Shown: in pieces, positions 52,941 to 64,000 of the stretch
Position numbering within the stretch: position 1 is the first letter of the stretch
Layout: each line of letters opens with the position of its first letter
Source: Archegozetes longisetosus
Lineage: Eukaryota > Arthropoda > Arachnida > Sarcoptiformes > Trhypochthoniidae
Assembly (NCBI GenBank): GCA_018873245.2
Contig: JAEMBT020000003.1
Span: forward strand, 5,599,843 to 5,663,842
Reading direction: 5' to 3'
DNA: 64,000 nt
The notes under the pieces: generated by a model
Told to the model about the DNA's origin: nothing
The model's input: only the letters and a program-made list of their open reading frames with translations
Databases searched by the model: none
Made by a program: the position numbers and the translations under genes

Positions 52941-54807
52941 TCAAGAATTCAATTTATATACTTTCAACGACTTTCCCGTTAAAGCTGTCAAAAAATAGTT
53001 ATTATTATTAAAACAATGAAGTAAAGACATGTCTAAAATTGGTGAATCGGTCTTCAATTTTTGTAAACAAGCACTGGAACTGAGATCCCAAATCAGTGCT
53101 CCTTTTGCTGATTCGTCGCCCGCACAAATAAGAACTGAATTCTCATTGAATGGATGTGGGAATATTCGAGACCGCGATAGTTGAACCTGTTCCGTGCCAC
53201 CTTCAAACACTTCTATAACGTTCGGATTTATGACTCGTTCGTTATTTTCGTTCACTTTCACCGATAAGTCCATTACCTTTAGGTTGAAATAAATAAAAAG
53301 TTAGAATCGTTGAAGCGAATCATGGATATCTTACATAATGTGTAGCTTTTTTCTTATGTTTAATAGAAGGACGACAGGATAGTAGTGTAAGACCAGATTT
53401 TGGCTCGAAATGTGCAGAGTTGAATATTCCCTCAAACGGAATATTAATCATTGAAAAATTATCACTCGTTATATTATCGCTAGAATTGAGTCTTTCGTGT
53501 AAACTAAAAGTATGCAATTGTGTTGATAAAATTCCATTTATATGACCAATCGATGACTTATAATCGATATAATTGAGTGAAACGACAGGAGTTTTGGTGG
53601 AAGACTCCAACTGGTCGACGTGACCTGACATCATCCTGGTGTCAAATAACAAAATCTGCCCATTTCTTAGACCAGCATAAAATTCGTGTTTATTCTTGGG
53701 ATTGAAGGCAACGCTCCAGGCCTCCACTTCCAAACTATATGACATGATCGATGATTTGCTCAGAAGTGAAGTCAATTTGACGGTTTTGTCCAAAGAACAT
53801 GTCAAAATAGTTCCGTCGTATGCGTTCATTTCCAGATCTTTTATACTTTTTGTATGGATACATATGTTGTCAGTCTTTGAGAAATCATTCAGAAATATCT
53901 TCTTCACTCCATAGCCTGGAAATAAATTCTGATTTGTGTTGGGCTGAGAGACAGCTATCACTTCGAAAAGACTCGAATAACTCAATAGTCGACAATCACC
54001 TAAAGTATTGATCTCAATATCTCTGATGTACTCAAATGCGTCTGATCTATTATTGATTACTTTGAGAGTTTGATTGGAGATGACTTTCTCAGTATTTCTT
54101 GAGCACGAACTTAATTGTTGAACTTTCAACTGGCATTCCATGTATTCTTTCTTAAGTCTTTCATTTTCTTTCAGAACTGACTTCAGTTTGATTGAGTTTT
54201 CGATGGCCTCTGACTCTAACTTTTTCCTGAGTTGTCTTTCCTTTTCCAGGAGTTGCAGAGCGCGATCCCTTTCACTGGTATCTAATGCACATAAATTTCT
54301 AGCATAAATCACTCGAATATCTTTCTTTTTGGCGGATTTATTGCATTGTGGACATCGTTGTGTATGTCTTGAAGGCATTAACCACTTCTCAATACAACTC
54401 CTGCCAAACAGATGACCACAACTTAACGACACCAGTTGGTGTTCAGCAGTTGTTGTCCACATTTCAGTACATATAAGACAACAATTATCACTATTGTCTG
54501 CCGACTGACTATATATTCTCTTCTGATTCGGTGATTCTTTTTTGATCTCAGTTTTGGATTCTTCGATCGTTTGTTCACTACCTAAATCGATTTGTTCATA
54601 ATTAGTATTATCATCATCATTGTGAACTGAATGGTTGTCATCAACTGCAATATCAACATCACTATCAGTTTGATGATCACTCAGTATTTGAATTGACTGA
54701 TCCATATCTTGATCAGGATCGTCGTAGTTGTTGTCATCAATAAATGAATCAGAACTTCCACTATTTGATCCGTATTCGTATTCAAACGATTCATCGGAAC
54801 TACTCAT
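52941..54807 (-). CDS. RFWD3: E3 ubiquitin ligase RFWD3
   Basis: RING-type ligase that ubiquitinates RPA at stalled forks and crosslinks in vertebrates. Two exons (minus): 54807-53335 and 53276-52941, joined in phase 0 through a 58-bp intron, giving 602 residues. The start is ATG 54807. An acidic Ser/Asp-rich N-terminus (about 1-105) is followed by a C3HC4 RING (about 110-156; CLICTEMW...SCGHLFGRSCIEKW...CPQCNK), a coiled coil (about 175-235; RALQLLEKERQLRKKLESEA) and a WD-repeat-like C-terminus (KDLEMNAYDGTILTCSLDKT; SVLICAGDESAKGALIWDLS). This RING-coil-WD order is diagnostic of RFWD3. It is shorter than the vertebrate protein, mainly in the acidic N-terminus. It shares a short divergent promoter with TMEM147. 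Confidence 0.9.
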
Positions 54808-55210
54808 ATTCTCATTCAAAGTATCTTTACATCAATTCTAATCACATTTATATCATGAGAAATCATAACTAATCCCTAGAGTTCAATGTTTTGATTCTCA
54901 AATACCAGACATCTCAATAAATGCCGCCATTTGTGAATCCGATTAATTCAACCAATCACTAGATTGGTTGAAATGTCTAGCCTAAGTACGGTTGAACACA
55001 AATAACTCAAGTATATTACATTTAAATTATGTTGATTTGTATGAGAAAACCTATGCTTTTTTAAAGAGGGATTTTCTTATCTGAACGTTGTTTATCCGAA
55101 GCAGTTATATCAATGTGTTTCTGTTTTGCGTTTGCTTTAACTTTATTACAATTTTATTAGACTAGCAATTAATCCAGTTATTTATTTAAATATAGATTAT
55201 ATTAGTAACA
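54808..55210. promoter_or_regulatory. Bidirectional promoter, RFWD3 and TMEM147
   Basis: The 403 bp between divergent start codons contain a YY1-like motif (gccgccatttgtg, about 54923-54935) and, 12 bp further, a double CCAAT palindrome (54948-54971). No TATA box stands out, as expected for housekeeping divergent pairs. Confidence 0.55.
54948..54971. promoter_or_regulatory. Inverted double CCAAT box
   Basis: tcaaccaatc, four bases acta, then gattggttga. The two 10-bp arms are perfect inverted repeats; the arms extend to 13 bp with one mismatch. CCAAT on both strands suggests NF-Y binding in both directions. Confidence 0.6.
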
Positions 55211-56193
55211 ATGACTTTCTATCACTTCATTAATTGTTTATTTTTAACATTTGCTCCACTCGTAATGTTATATAAATTTTCTGCTCTGTAAGTATTAACC
55301 TTATATTCAATTTATATCTTATTTTTCCTCATTTAAATTCACTTTTAGTTCGTTTAAGATCTAGTCTTTAAGTCAATATAACTATTATTTGCACGATTAT
55401 TGCTATTATGAGATATCATTTAAATAAGTGAACTCACAATGTGTCAAATTATTGGTAAAGTTTTTGTATAATCAATAGATTTTGAATGAATTGAAATCAA
55501 GGTTCCAATTAGTACTAAAATTGCACCAATAGCTTGATTTGATCGATTGATTTATTGTTTATTATTTACTAATAGATCAGAATATGGGACTATATGGAGG
55601 TCAGGATTCGGTTTTTTGGCATATGTGGTAACTCAAGTGTGCAAACTACTGATAATCGCAGCAATTATGACACCGACTCCTATTTGGGACCACTTGATTG
55701 ACTGCTTGGGAATGTATTGGTTTTTAGTCAATCAACAAAAAGCTAGTGTTGCTTCCGTCAAAATACTGAGTAATGATTACTCACTTATATTTGATTGATT
55801 ATGAATAACTATTCGTTTGATTGTTAGGCATAGCTTTGGGCTGGAGTTTAGGAGAATCGGTGTTCACTCGACTGATCGACTTTTATATAAACGCACGTTC
55901 CATGCAATTCGATTGGAGTAATATTATAGTTGCCAGTGAGGCCAATATCGCTCTCGTAAGTATTCAATTATATCAATTCTATCTAAATCATCTTTTATTC
56001 AACTTTCCATTGATAGCTACAAAATATAAGCATTTGTGCATTGCTTTGGCAGTGGAACAGAAATGGAAACAAAGTGTCGATTCTAATAATAATGGCTTAT
56101 TTTATTTCGGTATCATTTTTAGGAATGAACTTGTTGTATAAAACAGGAGCTATGATGTCACTCTCTGTTTTAACACTATTTTTAATAAATTGA
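55211..56193 (+). CDS. TMEM147: TMEM147, ER translocon-associated membrane protein
   Basis: Multi-pass ER protein, part of the NCLN-NOMO-TMEM147 (BOS) complex that assists multi-pass protein insertion. Exons: 55211-55287, 55576-55769, 55828-55955 and 56017-56193, with phases 2, 1 and 0, giving 191 residues. MTFYHFINCLFLTFAPLVML, SEYGTIWRSGFGFLAYVVTQ, VCKLLIIAA, ALGWSLGESVFTR and NARSMQFDWSNI align with the conserved blocks of TMEM147. The last exon gives two or three further hydrophobic helices (SILIIMAYFISVSFLGMNLL). It is about 30 residues shorter than vertebrate TMEM147, partly in the segment before ALGW and partly at the C-terminus. AATAAA motifs overlap the stop and recur at about 56278. 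Confidence 0.88.
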
Positions 56194-56825
56194 ATTCCAT
56201 TTTATAAATACATAAACATATAAAAAAGCATAAAATAAGTAAATATTAATTCAATATGTCCAATAAGTTATAATATGACAATAAAAGGCGTTTTCGTTAT
56301 GAAAGATGAGCAAAAGTTTTATGAATAATATCGTTAAATTTCTTCAAATAACTGTACATTTGGAAAATTGTCCGGTGACAAGTCTTTCGGTGGAACAGTA
56401 TTCAAAAATCAACTTCAAAAAAGATGATCTTTAAGTCACTCAAATCTAAGAAATATTAGTTAAAAAGCAAACTCATGCTAGACTTGATCTAACACTGAAA
56501 CAAAAGTTAAAAATGTGAACACTAGCCACTTTTCTGTCGTAAACATTTCTTCACAATTGAATTTCTCATTTTGACTTCTGTTTAAAAGGTTTGTCGGCTT
56601 TTCATTGATCAGTATTTGGATTTTCAAACTACAAAATTGTTCAAAAATAACTCATTGATTAATAAATTATAAAGCTTTTGAAACTTAGAGCATTGATTTG
56701 ACGATGATTTTAATTTGACTTCAAGTCTTTCGATTGAATCGAGTGCTGAGATACTGTAATTTAAGTCAATTTTTAGACGAATTAAACACAATGGATATAA
56801 ATATAACTGAAATGCAAAATAGTAA
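56194..56825. other. Convergent 3' spacer, TMEM147 and KMT5A
   Basis: 632 bp of AT-rich sequence. A minus-strand frame at 56624-56902 only extends past the KMT5A stop in another frame. No gene is visible. Confidence 0.5.
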
Positions 56826-57642
56826 TTAAGTAGTAGTAAGCCATGGATGCGCTTCAATCGCGAATTTGTCTCTTTCTCCGTAATCGTACAAAATTTCCTC
56901 ATTTTGTTGAATGTCTCTGATAGCTATGAATATGAGATGAGGTTTTCCGTTGTGAACAAACAATCGTGTTTTACAATTAGGTGACTTTCTGCTGTGATTA
57001 ATGAGTCGTCCATAACGTCCAGAAGGATGAGTTGCATCAACGCACCAGACAGTGTTGGACCAATTGAAGTAATACATATAACAACCCGCACCTATCGATT
57101 CGTACTCTAATTCCCTCAACTAAAGATTAAATCAATTTGTAATGAGTTAGCAAGGATTGAAAGTATTTGACTAAATATAAAGTGATCGGAAGTCTTACTT
57201 TAGCCTCTTTGAGGTTAATCAAATGTCCGCTATATTCACATATAAAAGAACCCTTTGTTATCAGTTTGGAAGCAACAACACCTTTTCCTTTACTCTCCAT
57301 TTCCTCGATGGTCAATGAGTCGATTGGATCGCAATTGTTACTAATATAATACCTAATAATCTTCTCGTGTTGAAGTGCCAGCACTTTCGAAGTCAACCGC
57401 TTTCGAGATGAGGATAGTGTCGGAAAATAATCGGTTATCAAATGATTGTCCGATTCTTTTCTCTGGCAGTCATTTTTCGAGATTTCTCTCAACTCACTAT
57501 TAGTTTGATTGTTTGTATTGATATTTTTATTCACTTTATTATTAACACTATTATTATTGGTAACACTTTTTGTTTTAGCAATTCTTCTCTTCTTTGTTCT
57601 CGGCTTTGATTTAGGTTTTGATTGTTTTTCGTTCGAATCCAT
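56826..57642 (-). CDS. KMT5A: H4K20 monomethyltransferase KMT5A (PR-Set7/SET8)
   Basis: Nuclear enzyme that monomethylates histone H4 lysine 20, with roles in mitosis and genome stability. Two exons (minus): 57642-57199 and 57119-56826, phase 0 across a 79-bp intron, giving 245 residues. The N-terminal 70 residues are Lys/Ser/Asn-rich and disordered. The SET domain runs from about residue 110 to the end: GKGVVASKLITKGSFICEYS, GCYMYYFNWSNTVWCVDATH, GRLINHSRKSPNC and EEILYDYGERDKFAIEAHPW. The C-terminal AHPWL block is characteristic of this enzyme, and all main SAM- and lysine-channel motifs are present. The N-terminal part is much shorter than in vertebrates, so PCNA-degron control should be checked separately. 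Confidence 0.95.
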
Positions 57643-59008
57643 TTGTTATTATCTTAGTTTAAAACAAGTTTAATTAAAATAAGGAAACAATAAAATAGAT
57701 TATAATAAATCAAATAAATTAATTAGAGTCAATTTGTGTCAAATCCTATGCCATTTAAAATACTAAACTCTTGCTGCGCATGACTTTGTTTACTATTTGT
57801 GTCAGAAACACTTAATACGCCTCTTAAGAGTTGAATATTTTCTTAATTTAGTTAAACTTATTCAAAGCTAGTTCCCTAAAGTTTATGAATAATTTTAGCT
57901 CACAACACTGTTAAGTATTGATTTAAATAATCAGAATCATTTACTCTGCACTAAATTAGAATTTTGACCAGCTTTACAAAAAAGTTTTATAGCTCGTAAT
58001 TATTGCGTGCCGTGAGAGGCCCGAAAATTTCAGTTGTAATAATAACTTTAACGAGGAGTGAAAACTTTGAAAGTGAGTGTATCGTTATCACTAGTACACT
58101 ATTGGCTCAAAGCAAATCAAACTTTCGTGATTTGCTTGGCACTCCACTTACAATAAAGATAAAGTAAATTCAGAGTTGTATCGTTTTGTCTATTCTAAAT
58201 TTTCAAGCTTTAGCATAGCTTCAAATAAATCGATAGTTAAATCCAAAGCAAGACACGCATCAGGCATGACATTACGTAACATAATATCATAGAATATGAC
58301 AAAAATATAATAAATGCTCATAAGTTTCAATATCCATCAATTATTTGATGGAATGTTGAGTCTTTACAGTATTTGTTATTCTAAATTATGATTGTTCTAA
58401 ACAATGTCATACTAAGGCAACCCGAGCATTAACTTGGCTTAAATTGAAAGATATTTTCAAATTTGTCATTATTTTTTATTATTTTTTATTGCTTGTTTTA
58501 TTGAAAATAAAAATAATTTGATGCAAGTCCTACAATCAAAAGCTTAATCTAACGTGTATTATTTAAAATTGAAGTGAAAAACTTTTGTCAGTCTGGACAG
58601 TAACGGGTAGTTATGACAACGTCGATAAGTGGTCTAAATGCAATGTTGACTGCTCTCATCCAAATTTGAATTGCGCGCTCGTTTCCACTACAAATACCTG
58701 CATTTGATTGCTTTGAACTGTTTTGCTCTACTGAGTCAATCGTACTGAGTCTGAACTGACACAACTTCAATCTAAAGAAAGATAATAAGAGTAACTGTTT
58801 ATGCGTTAAGTCTTTTATTGTTTTATTGAATTGTGTTTTTATTTTAAATAAAACACTATTTAGTTAAATGTTCTCTTATTATGTCTTGAGTTAATAGTAA
58901 AGCATTTATTGATTGTACGAATTGTTAAATTATTATAAATTGTAATCAATTGAACGGAAGCATTGATTAGTAGTTGAAATGTTCTGATAGATTGATATAA
59001 GTGTAGAA
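57643..59008. other. Divergent spacer KMT5A-synaptojanin with an unexplained GC-rich island
   Basis: Most of this is AT-rich. An island at about 58588-58770 is GC-richer and open on both strands. On the minus strand a 60-residue frame (LKLCQFRLSTIDSVEQ... RAVNIAFRPLIDVV) follows a good acceptor (ttatctttctttag). On the plus strand a cysteine-rich frame (VDKWSKCNVDCSHPNLNC) follows tttgtcag. Neither has a start codon or a partner exon that I could find. It may be an orphan exon, a gene remnant or a regulatory island. Confidence 0.35.
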
Positions 59009-62000
59009 ATGGTTTTAAGCAAATCGTTTCGTGTTTACCACAAATTGGACAACAATTCAGTTTATAGTGTATTATTAGAGCAAAGAAATGATAGATCCGA
59101 ATCATTGCTATTTGAGGCCGAAGCCATCGCTGCCATATGTAAGACACCACTAATTCATTTATCTCTAATTTTGTCTTATCTAAATCCCATTTTACCATCA
59201 GTTTTATGTCAATGTTAGTTATTTTTATGATTTTCAAAAGAGAATCTATGAATGCATTGTATTTTCATATAAGAAGTCATTTTTAAATATCTATATTTGA
59301 AGATTATTGTCATGAATATTTAAACTAACTATAATTAAATGAATTGAACGATAGCGCCATCAGAAGCGGATTCGGTACGACATTTGTATTCGACATTATT
59401 AGATGCATACGGATGTTTGGGTGTACTTCAGTTAGCAGTTGGTAAGTCATCCTTAGTCTATGTCTCGCAATCCTATTCAACAGCTGCCCATTTGTTGTCG
59501 CATCTGTCAGCTCAACACATCTGTTCTCAAACGCCTCCCTCCCGACCCCTCTTATCCCTCTTCTTCCTCGCATTCTGTTTTATTAGACTTCCGCTTAATT
59601 TGTATGAATCGCTAACCTATTCACTCACTCAAAAAAAAATTGAAGTTTGATGAATCTACGCATCAATTGCTAAAAATTGAAATTTTCTTTCGCACACATA
59701 GTTCAATGTCTCTTTTATGGTTATTAGAATATGAATAAAATAACTTTTTATATCAAAAACTTTTCAATAGACTTAATAGCGACATGTTTTTATGATAAAA
59801 CTTTTGTAACACAACAGGAGATACGAACCATGTTTTATATTTGGTTTTCGTTTCTGGTTGCGTTTCGGTCGGAAAAGTTCAAAACTCAGAAATATTTCGC
59901 ATAATTGATACCACTTTCATATCACTTCGACATAATCAGAGCGATATCGAACGCATACAAGAAGTTCGACGTGTATTAAATTCAGGGACATTTTATTTCT
60001 CTTGGTGTCCCAATTCAGATCAAACTCCTTTCGATCTAACTCTTTGCGCACAACGATCTATCCGAACATTCGAAACTGATAACAGATTTTTCTGGAATCG
60101 AATGCTTCACTTACATCTATTGAGATATGGAGTAAATACGAACAAGTGGTTAATCAAAGCAATGTGTGGTGGTGTGTCGATAAACACTGTATATGTGGGA
60201 CACTTGCAGGCAAGAGCTTGTCTCATATCAAGACTCAGCTGCGAAAGAGCCGGAACCAGATTTAATGTGAGAGGAACTAACGATAGCGGACATGTCGCCA
60301 ATTTTGTCGAAACAGAACAAGTCATTTATTTGGAGGACAAAATCGCTTCGTATATATTAACTAGAGGTTCGATTCCATTGTTTTGGGAACAGACAGGAAT
60401 GCAGGTATTTTACTCTATTGATAATAAATTTGAATAACAGTTAACGTTAATGGTTATAATTTACTTCCTAATGAAAAGGTTGGCGCACATAAAGTTCGAA
60501 TGTCTCGCGGAAGTGAAGTATCACAACCTGCATATGATCGTCATTTAGCAATGATTAAACATCGATATGGCGATCAAATTTTGATCAATTTAGTTGGCAA
60601 TAAAGAAGGAGAAGCATTGATAGGCAAGATGTATAAAGCGCACCACAAAAGCTCACGATTCGGAAAAGATATTCCTTATATTGCATTCGATTATCACTCT
60701 TATTGTCCTCGTGGAAAAGAAGATAACTTGAAAATACTCAAAGACCAAATTAATAAATATCTGAAAGATTTCCGTTATTATTATTACGAAAAAGGTGTCA
60801 CTCAAAATCAACAAGTTGGAACATTTAGGGTTAATTGCATCGACTGCCTCGATAGAACAAATCGTGTTCAAACGTTTATCGGATTAGAGGTTCACATTTC
60901 AAATCTATTTTTTTTCAGTCAACTTTACTCATCCAATTCTTATTAATGAAATTATATTTTCTTAACAGATTCTGTCACAACAATTACAATCTCTAGGTCT
61001 AAGTGATAAGCCAACTATAGTTTCACGTTTTGAAGAAGTTTTTAGGAATATGTGGATTCAAAATGGAGATCAAGTCAGCAAAATATATGCTGGAACGGGT
61101 GCTCTCGAAGGAAAATCTAAGGTTTATTGATAAAAGTTTAATAAAACGTAAATAAGTATTAAATGACTATAATTTTTAGTTAAAAGACGGAACTCTATCA
61201 GTTGCACGAACAATTCAAAATAATTTATTAGACAACAGTAAACAAGAAGCAATGGATATACTCTTGACTGGAAAGCCTCTAAACAACGAAAACTCAGACA
61301 GAGCTCGATCTCTATTGGCGACTCATTACTTGCATTTACCTTCAAATATATTGATAGCAATGTGTGATCGCTATTTAGAGTACACAGACCCGATTACTGT
61401 TAAGGTGGCGGTGGCCACTTGGAATGTTAACGGAGGAAAACATTTCAATAGTATAATTTTCAAAAGATCTGATCCTTTATCTGATTGGTTGTTAGACTGT
61501 AAGAAGAAAAGTTCAAACCCACCTAATATTATGGATCTATCTTTGAATTCATGCATGACTGGATTGGAAGACAACGATTCTTCACCACCTGATTTGTTTG
61601 CAATTGGCTTCGAAGAAATCGTTGATTTAAATGCTAGTAATATAATGGCTGCGAGTACTACAAACCAAAGAGAGTGGTTGGTCGAACTTCAAAAAACAAT
61701 ATCGAGAGACGATCACTATGTCTTAATAACATCAGTTCAACTGGTGGGCGTTTGTCTGTTTTTGTTTACAAGACCAAAATACGCGCCATATGTTAGGTAT
61801 AGATATTTTTGTTTCTCTAAGATATCCATTGTTTTAATATTATGTTATTCTGCAGAGATGTAGCCGTAGATCAAGTGAAGACTGGTTTAGGCGGTGCCGC
61901 CGGCAATAAAGGCGGAGTTGCTATTCGATTACTATTTTACAGTTCTTCCCTATGTTTTGTTTGTTCGCATTTTGCCGCCGGTCAGAGTCAATATCAAGAA

Positions 62001-64000
62001 AGAAATGCAGATTACGCTGAAATTACGAGAAAAGCGTCGTTTCCAATGGGAAGATCTTTGAATTCTCACGACTATGTGTTTTGGTGCGGAGATTTCAACT
62101 ATAGAATCGATTTGACTAATGAAGAAGTGAAACAACTGATTCGTAATAAGGATTGGGAAACATTGTTAGCTGCAGATCAGCTGAGAGTTCAACAAAAGGA
62201 GGGAAAAGTGTTTAGAAATTATATTGAAGGCGACATCAATTTTGCTCCAACTTATAAGTACGATATTAATAGTGACGATTACGATACGAGTGAGAAGTGT
62301 CGAGTTCCCGCTTGGACTGATCGTATTCTTTTCAAAAAGAGATATCCAACTAGTGTTGGCGAAGAAATTAGCTCATTGAATTACGGAAAAATACTTCACT
62401 ACGGAAGAGCTGAACTCAAAACTTCAGATCACAGGCCAGTCATTGCCGAATTTCTATGTGAAATCCTTGATGTCGACCCCGACAAAAGGTCGGCAGTATT
62501 TAGAAATGTTTTAGAACAATTGGGTCCACTTGACGCTACTGTAATTGTGACCATCAATGACTACGATGAGGACAACTCAGTGAGCATATTCGAAGATGGA
62601 TTCGTTACTTCTATTCTGAAACGACTGGCCAACGAAGCAGGAGAAATAATATTAGCTCGTTTTGGTGAAGACAACTTGAGAGTCACTTTTCGTGACGGAC
62701 AATGCGCTCTTAAAGCTGCTAAATTGGGAACTATTACCATTATGAATAAACCAATTATTATTCAATTAAAAACTCCCAATTGGATCGAAGCAGTCGAAGA
62801 AGAACTGAAACTCGGTATTAATAATACTATACCACTCGTTGACAGGATTTCTGATTACAACGAATTGGAAGGAATAGACCATTGTTTGGGGCCTGTTTTC
62901 GATCCTTCAACTTTTATTGTTGATGAAGACTTGGACATACGTTCAAGTTCTTCAGGACATACTAGTCCTGTTCACTCTAATGATGGCTCTGAAGTTCAAG
63001 AGAAGCCTCCACCATTACCGGGCCGATCAACGCCAACGATTCTTCCTCCAGCCCGTCCGCCTCCACCTAAAAGTTCGACGGTTTCCTCACCATCACGTGT
63101 TCCTCCTTCCAGACCAGTTAAGCCAACGTTAGCTTCAACTGTTAATGTTTTGCCAAAGGATACGAACCAAGAAATTCCGGTAAATTTATTTTCATTTTCC
63201 ATGTTTTTTTCTCAAAAAATACTTATTTGAAGAATCAAATGACTACGAAGAAATTATTTTTAAAAGTTTGGTAGCTTATTCGATTTGAAATTTTTAGAAC
63301 TATTCTATAATATTGAGTGAATTTTTAGTACCATTTGAAGCAAATTTTTGTCAATTTCCGTATTGTTTACAAAATGGCAATTGACTTATGCAGTAAATAT
63401 AGGTTCTTTCATCCGCTATTTGAAAATTGACCTCTTTATAAAAATTAATATTGACTTCATTGAACTGTTGGTTAAATAAATGGACACGTAGACTGTAAAA
63501 CTAATTTTATCCCAGGTACTTAATTCGATTTTGACATTTGTTTCTGTTTTAATCAATTCTTAGATGAGTGGGGACACTAGCAAACCAACGAAAATACATC
63601 CGGTAAGACCCGCACCTCCTCCGCCATGTAGTAATGGCTGGAATAAGAATACTTTCGATCCAAACGAAAGCACAGAACTTGACTCGAGTTTCGATTTGCC
63701 TCCACCTTCAATGCCAGCGCCGGCTTTACCGGAAAATAACGAGATAGAAACAGGTTGTGATATTGAAAAAAATAGTTTTTCTAATATCCCTCCGGTTCCA
63801 CCACCAAGAGTTGACTCATTCCAAGAGAACTCAGAAGAGCCTCCACTGTCGCCATTCCTTCATCAATTGCCACCGGCGCCACCATTACCTCCTCTAACCA
63901 ACGAATTGATTCAAAACGAAGATCCGCCACCGATTCCATTGCGACCTAATATGACTTCAATTTTGGAGTCATCCGCGCAAGAATTTAACGTACAAACAAA
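59009..64000 (+). CDS. SYNJ: Synaptojanin, dual phosphoinositide phosphatase, 3' end missing
   Basis: Removes phosphates from PI(4,5)P2 and related lipids to uncoat endocytic vesicles. Exons: 59009-59138, 59355-59441, 59818-60404, 60479-60889, 60969-61121, 61180-61796, 61856-63179 and 63564 onward, cut by the window edge. Phases 1, 1, 0, 0, 0, 2 and 0 agree throughout. The Sac1 domain has its catalytic CIDCLDRTN (C-x5-R). The inositol 5-phosphatase has [19 protein letters not shown] and SDHRPV. An RRM-like domain follows ([13 protein letters not shown]... [16 protein letters not shown]), then a proline-rich region ([16 protein letters not shown]) for SH3 partners. Both catalytic centres look intact. 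The start at 59009 ([14 protein letters not shown]) matches the family N-terminus. Confidence 0.96.

Noticed and set aside
58860..59237. 125-codon minus-strand frame over the synaptojanin start
   Set aside because: Overlaps synaptojanin exon 1 in antisense. The product is AT-driven (Ile/Asn/Lys/Thr-rich) and shows no motif.

Overview
The window is strongly AT-rich eukaryotic nuclear DNA. Most introns are short GT-AG introns of about 50-110 bp, and a few run to several kb. The gene set (BCL9/legless, plastin, synaptojanin, pikachurin-like LamG protein, PINX1, TADA3, RFWD3, KMT5A) is that of a bilaterian animal. Intron sizes, base composition and protein divergence suggest an arthropod, perhaps a chelicerate such as an acariform mite. 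That placement is inference only, and no bacterial or organellar block was seen.

Layout, left to right: the 3' part of an ATG4 cysteine protease (+, 1-1914); a p24/TMED cargo receptor (-, 2414-3296); a candidate unrecognised small secreted protein gene (-, 5157-5638), head to head with a long EGF/laminin-G gene of pikachurin type (+, 5850-25353) that has multi-kb introns; PINX1 (+, 27221-29063); an LC3-type ATG8 (-, 29727-30459); BCL9/legless (+, 34440-41178); TADA3 (+, 43047-46690); a candidate three-exon unrecognised gene (-, 46729-47179), head to head with plastin/fimbrin (+, 47228-52602); RFWD3 (-, 52941-54807) and TMEM147 (+, 55211-56193) diverging from a 403-bp promoter; KMT5A/PR-Set7 (-, 56826-57642); and synaptojanin (+, 59009 to beyond the right edge).

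The functional links are autophagy (ATG4 and its substrate ATG8, about 28 kb apart), chromatin and telomere biology (TADA3, KMT5A, PINX1, RFWD3), Wnt transcription (BCL9), the early secretory pathway (TMED, TMEM147), and actin or phosphoinositide traffic (plastin, synaptojanin). Exon models below come from splice-site, reading-phase and family-motif reasoning. Phases close exactly in every complete model.

The most notable points are: an LC3 whose reading frame stops directly after the conjugation glycine, so it has no tail for ATG4 to remove; a small family of TA-flanked inverted-repeat elements (MITEs) in three places; two candidate spliced small genes with no recognised family; and a near-perfect double-CCAAT palindrome between RFWD3 and TMEM147.
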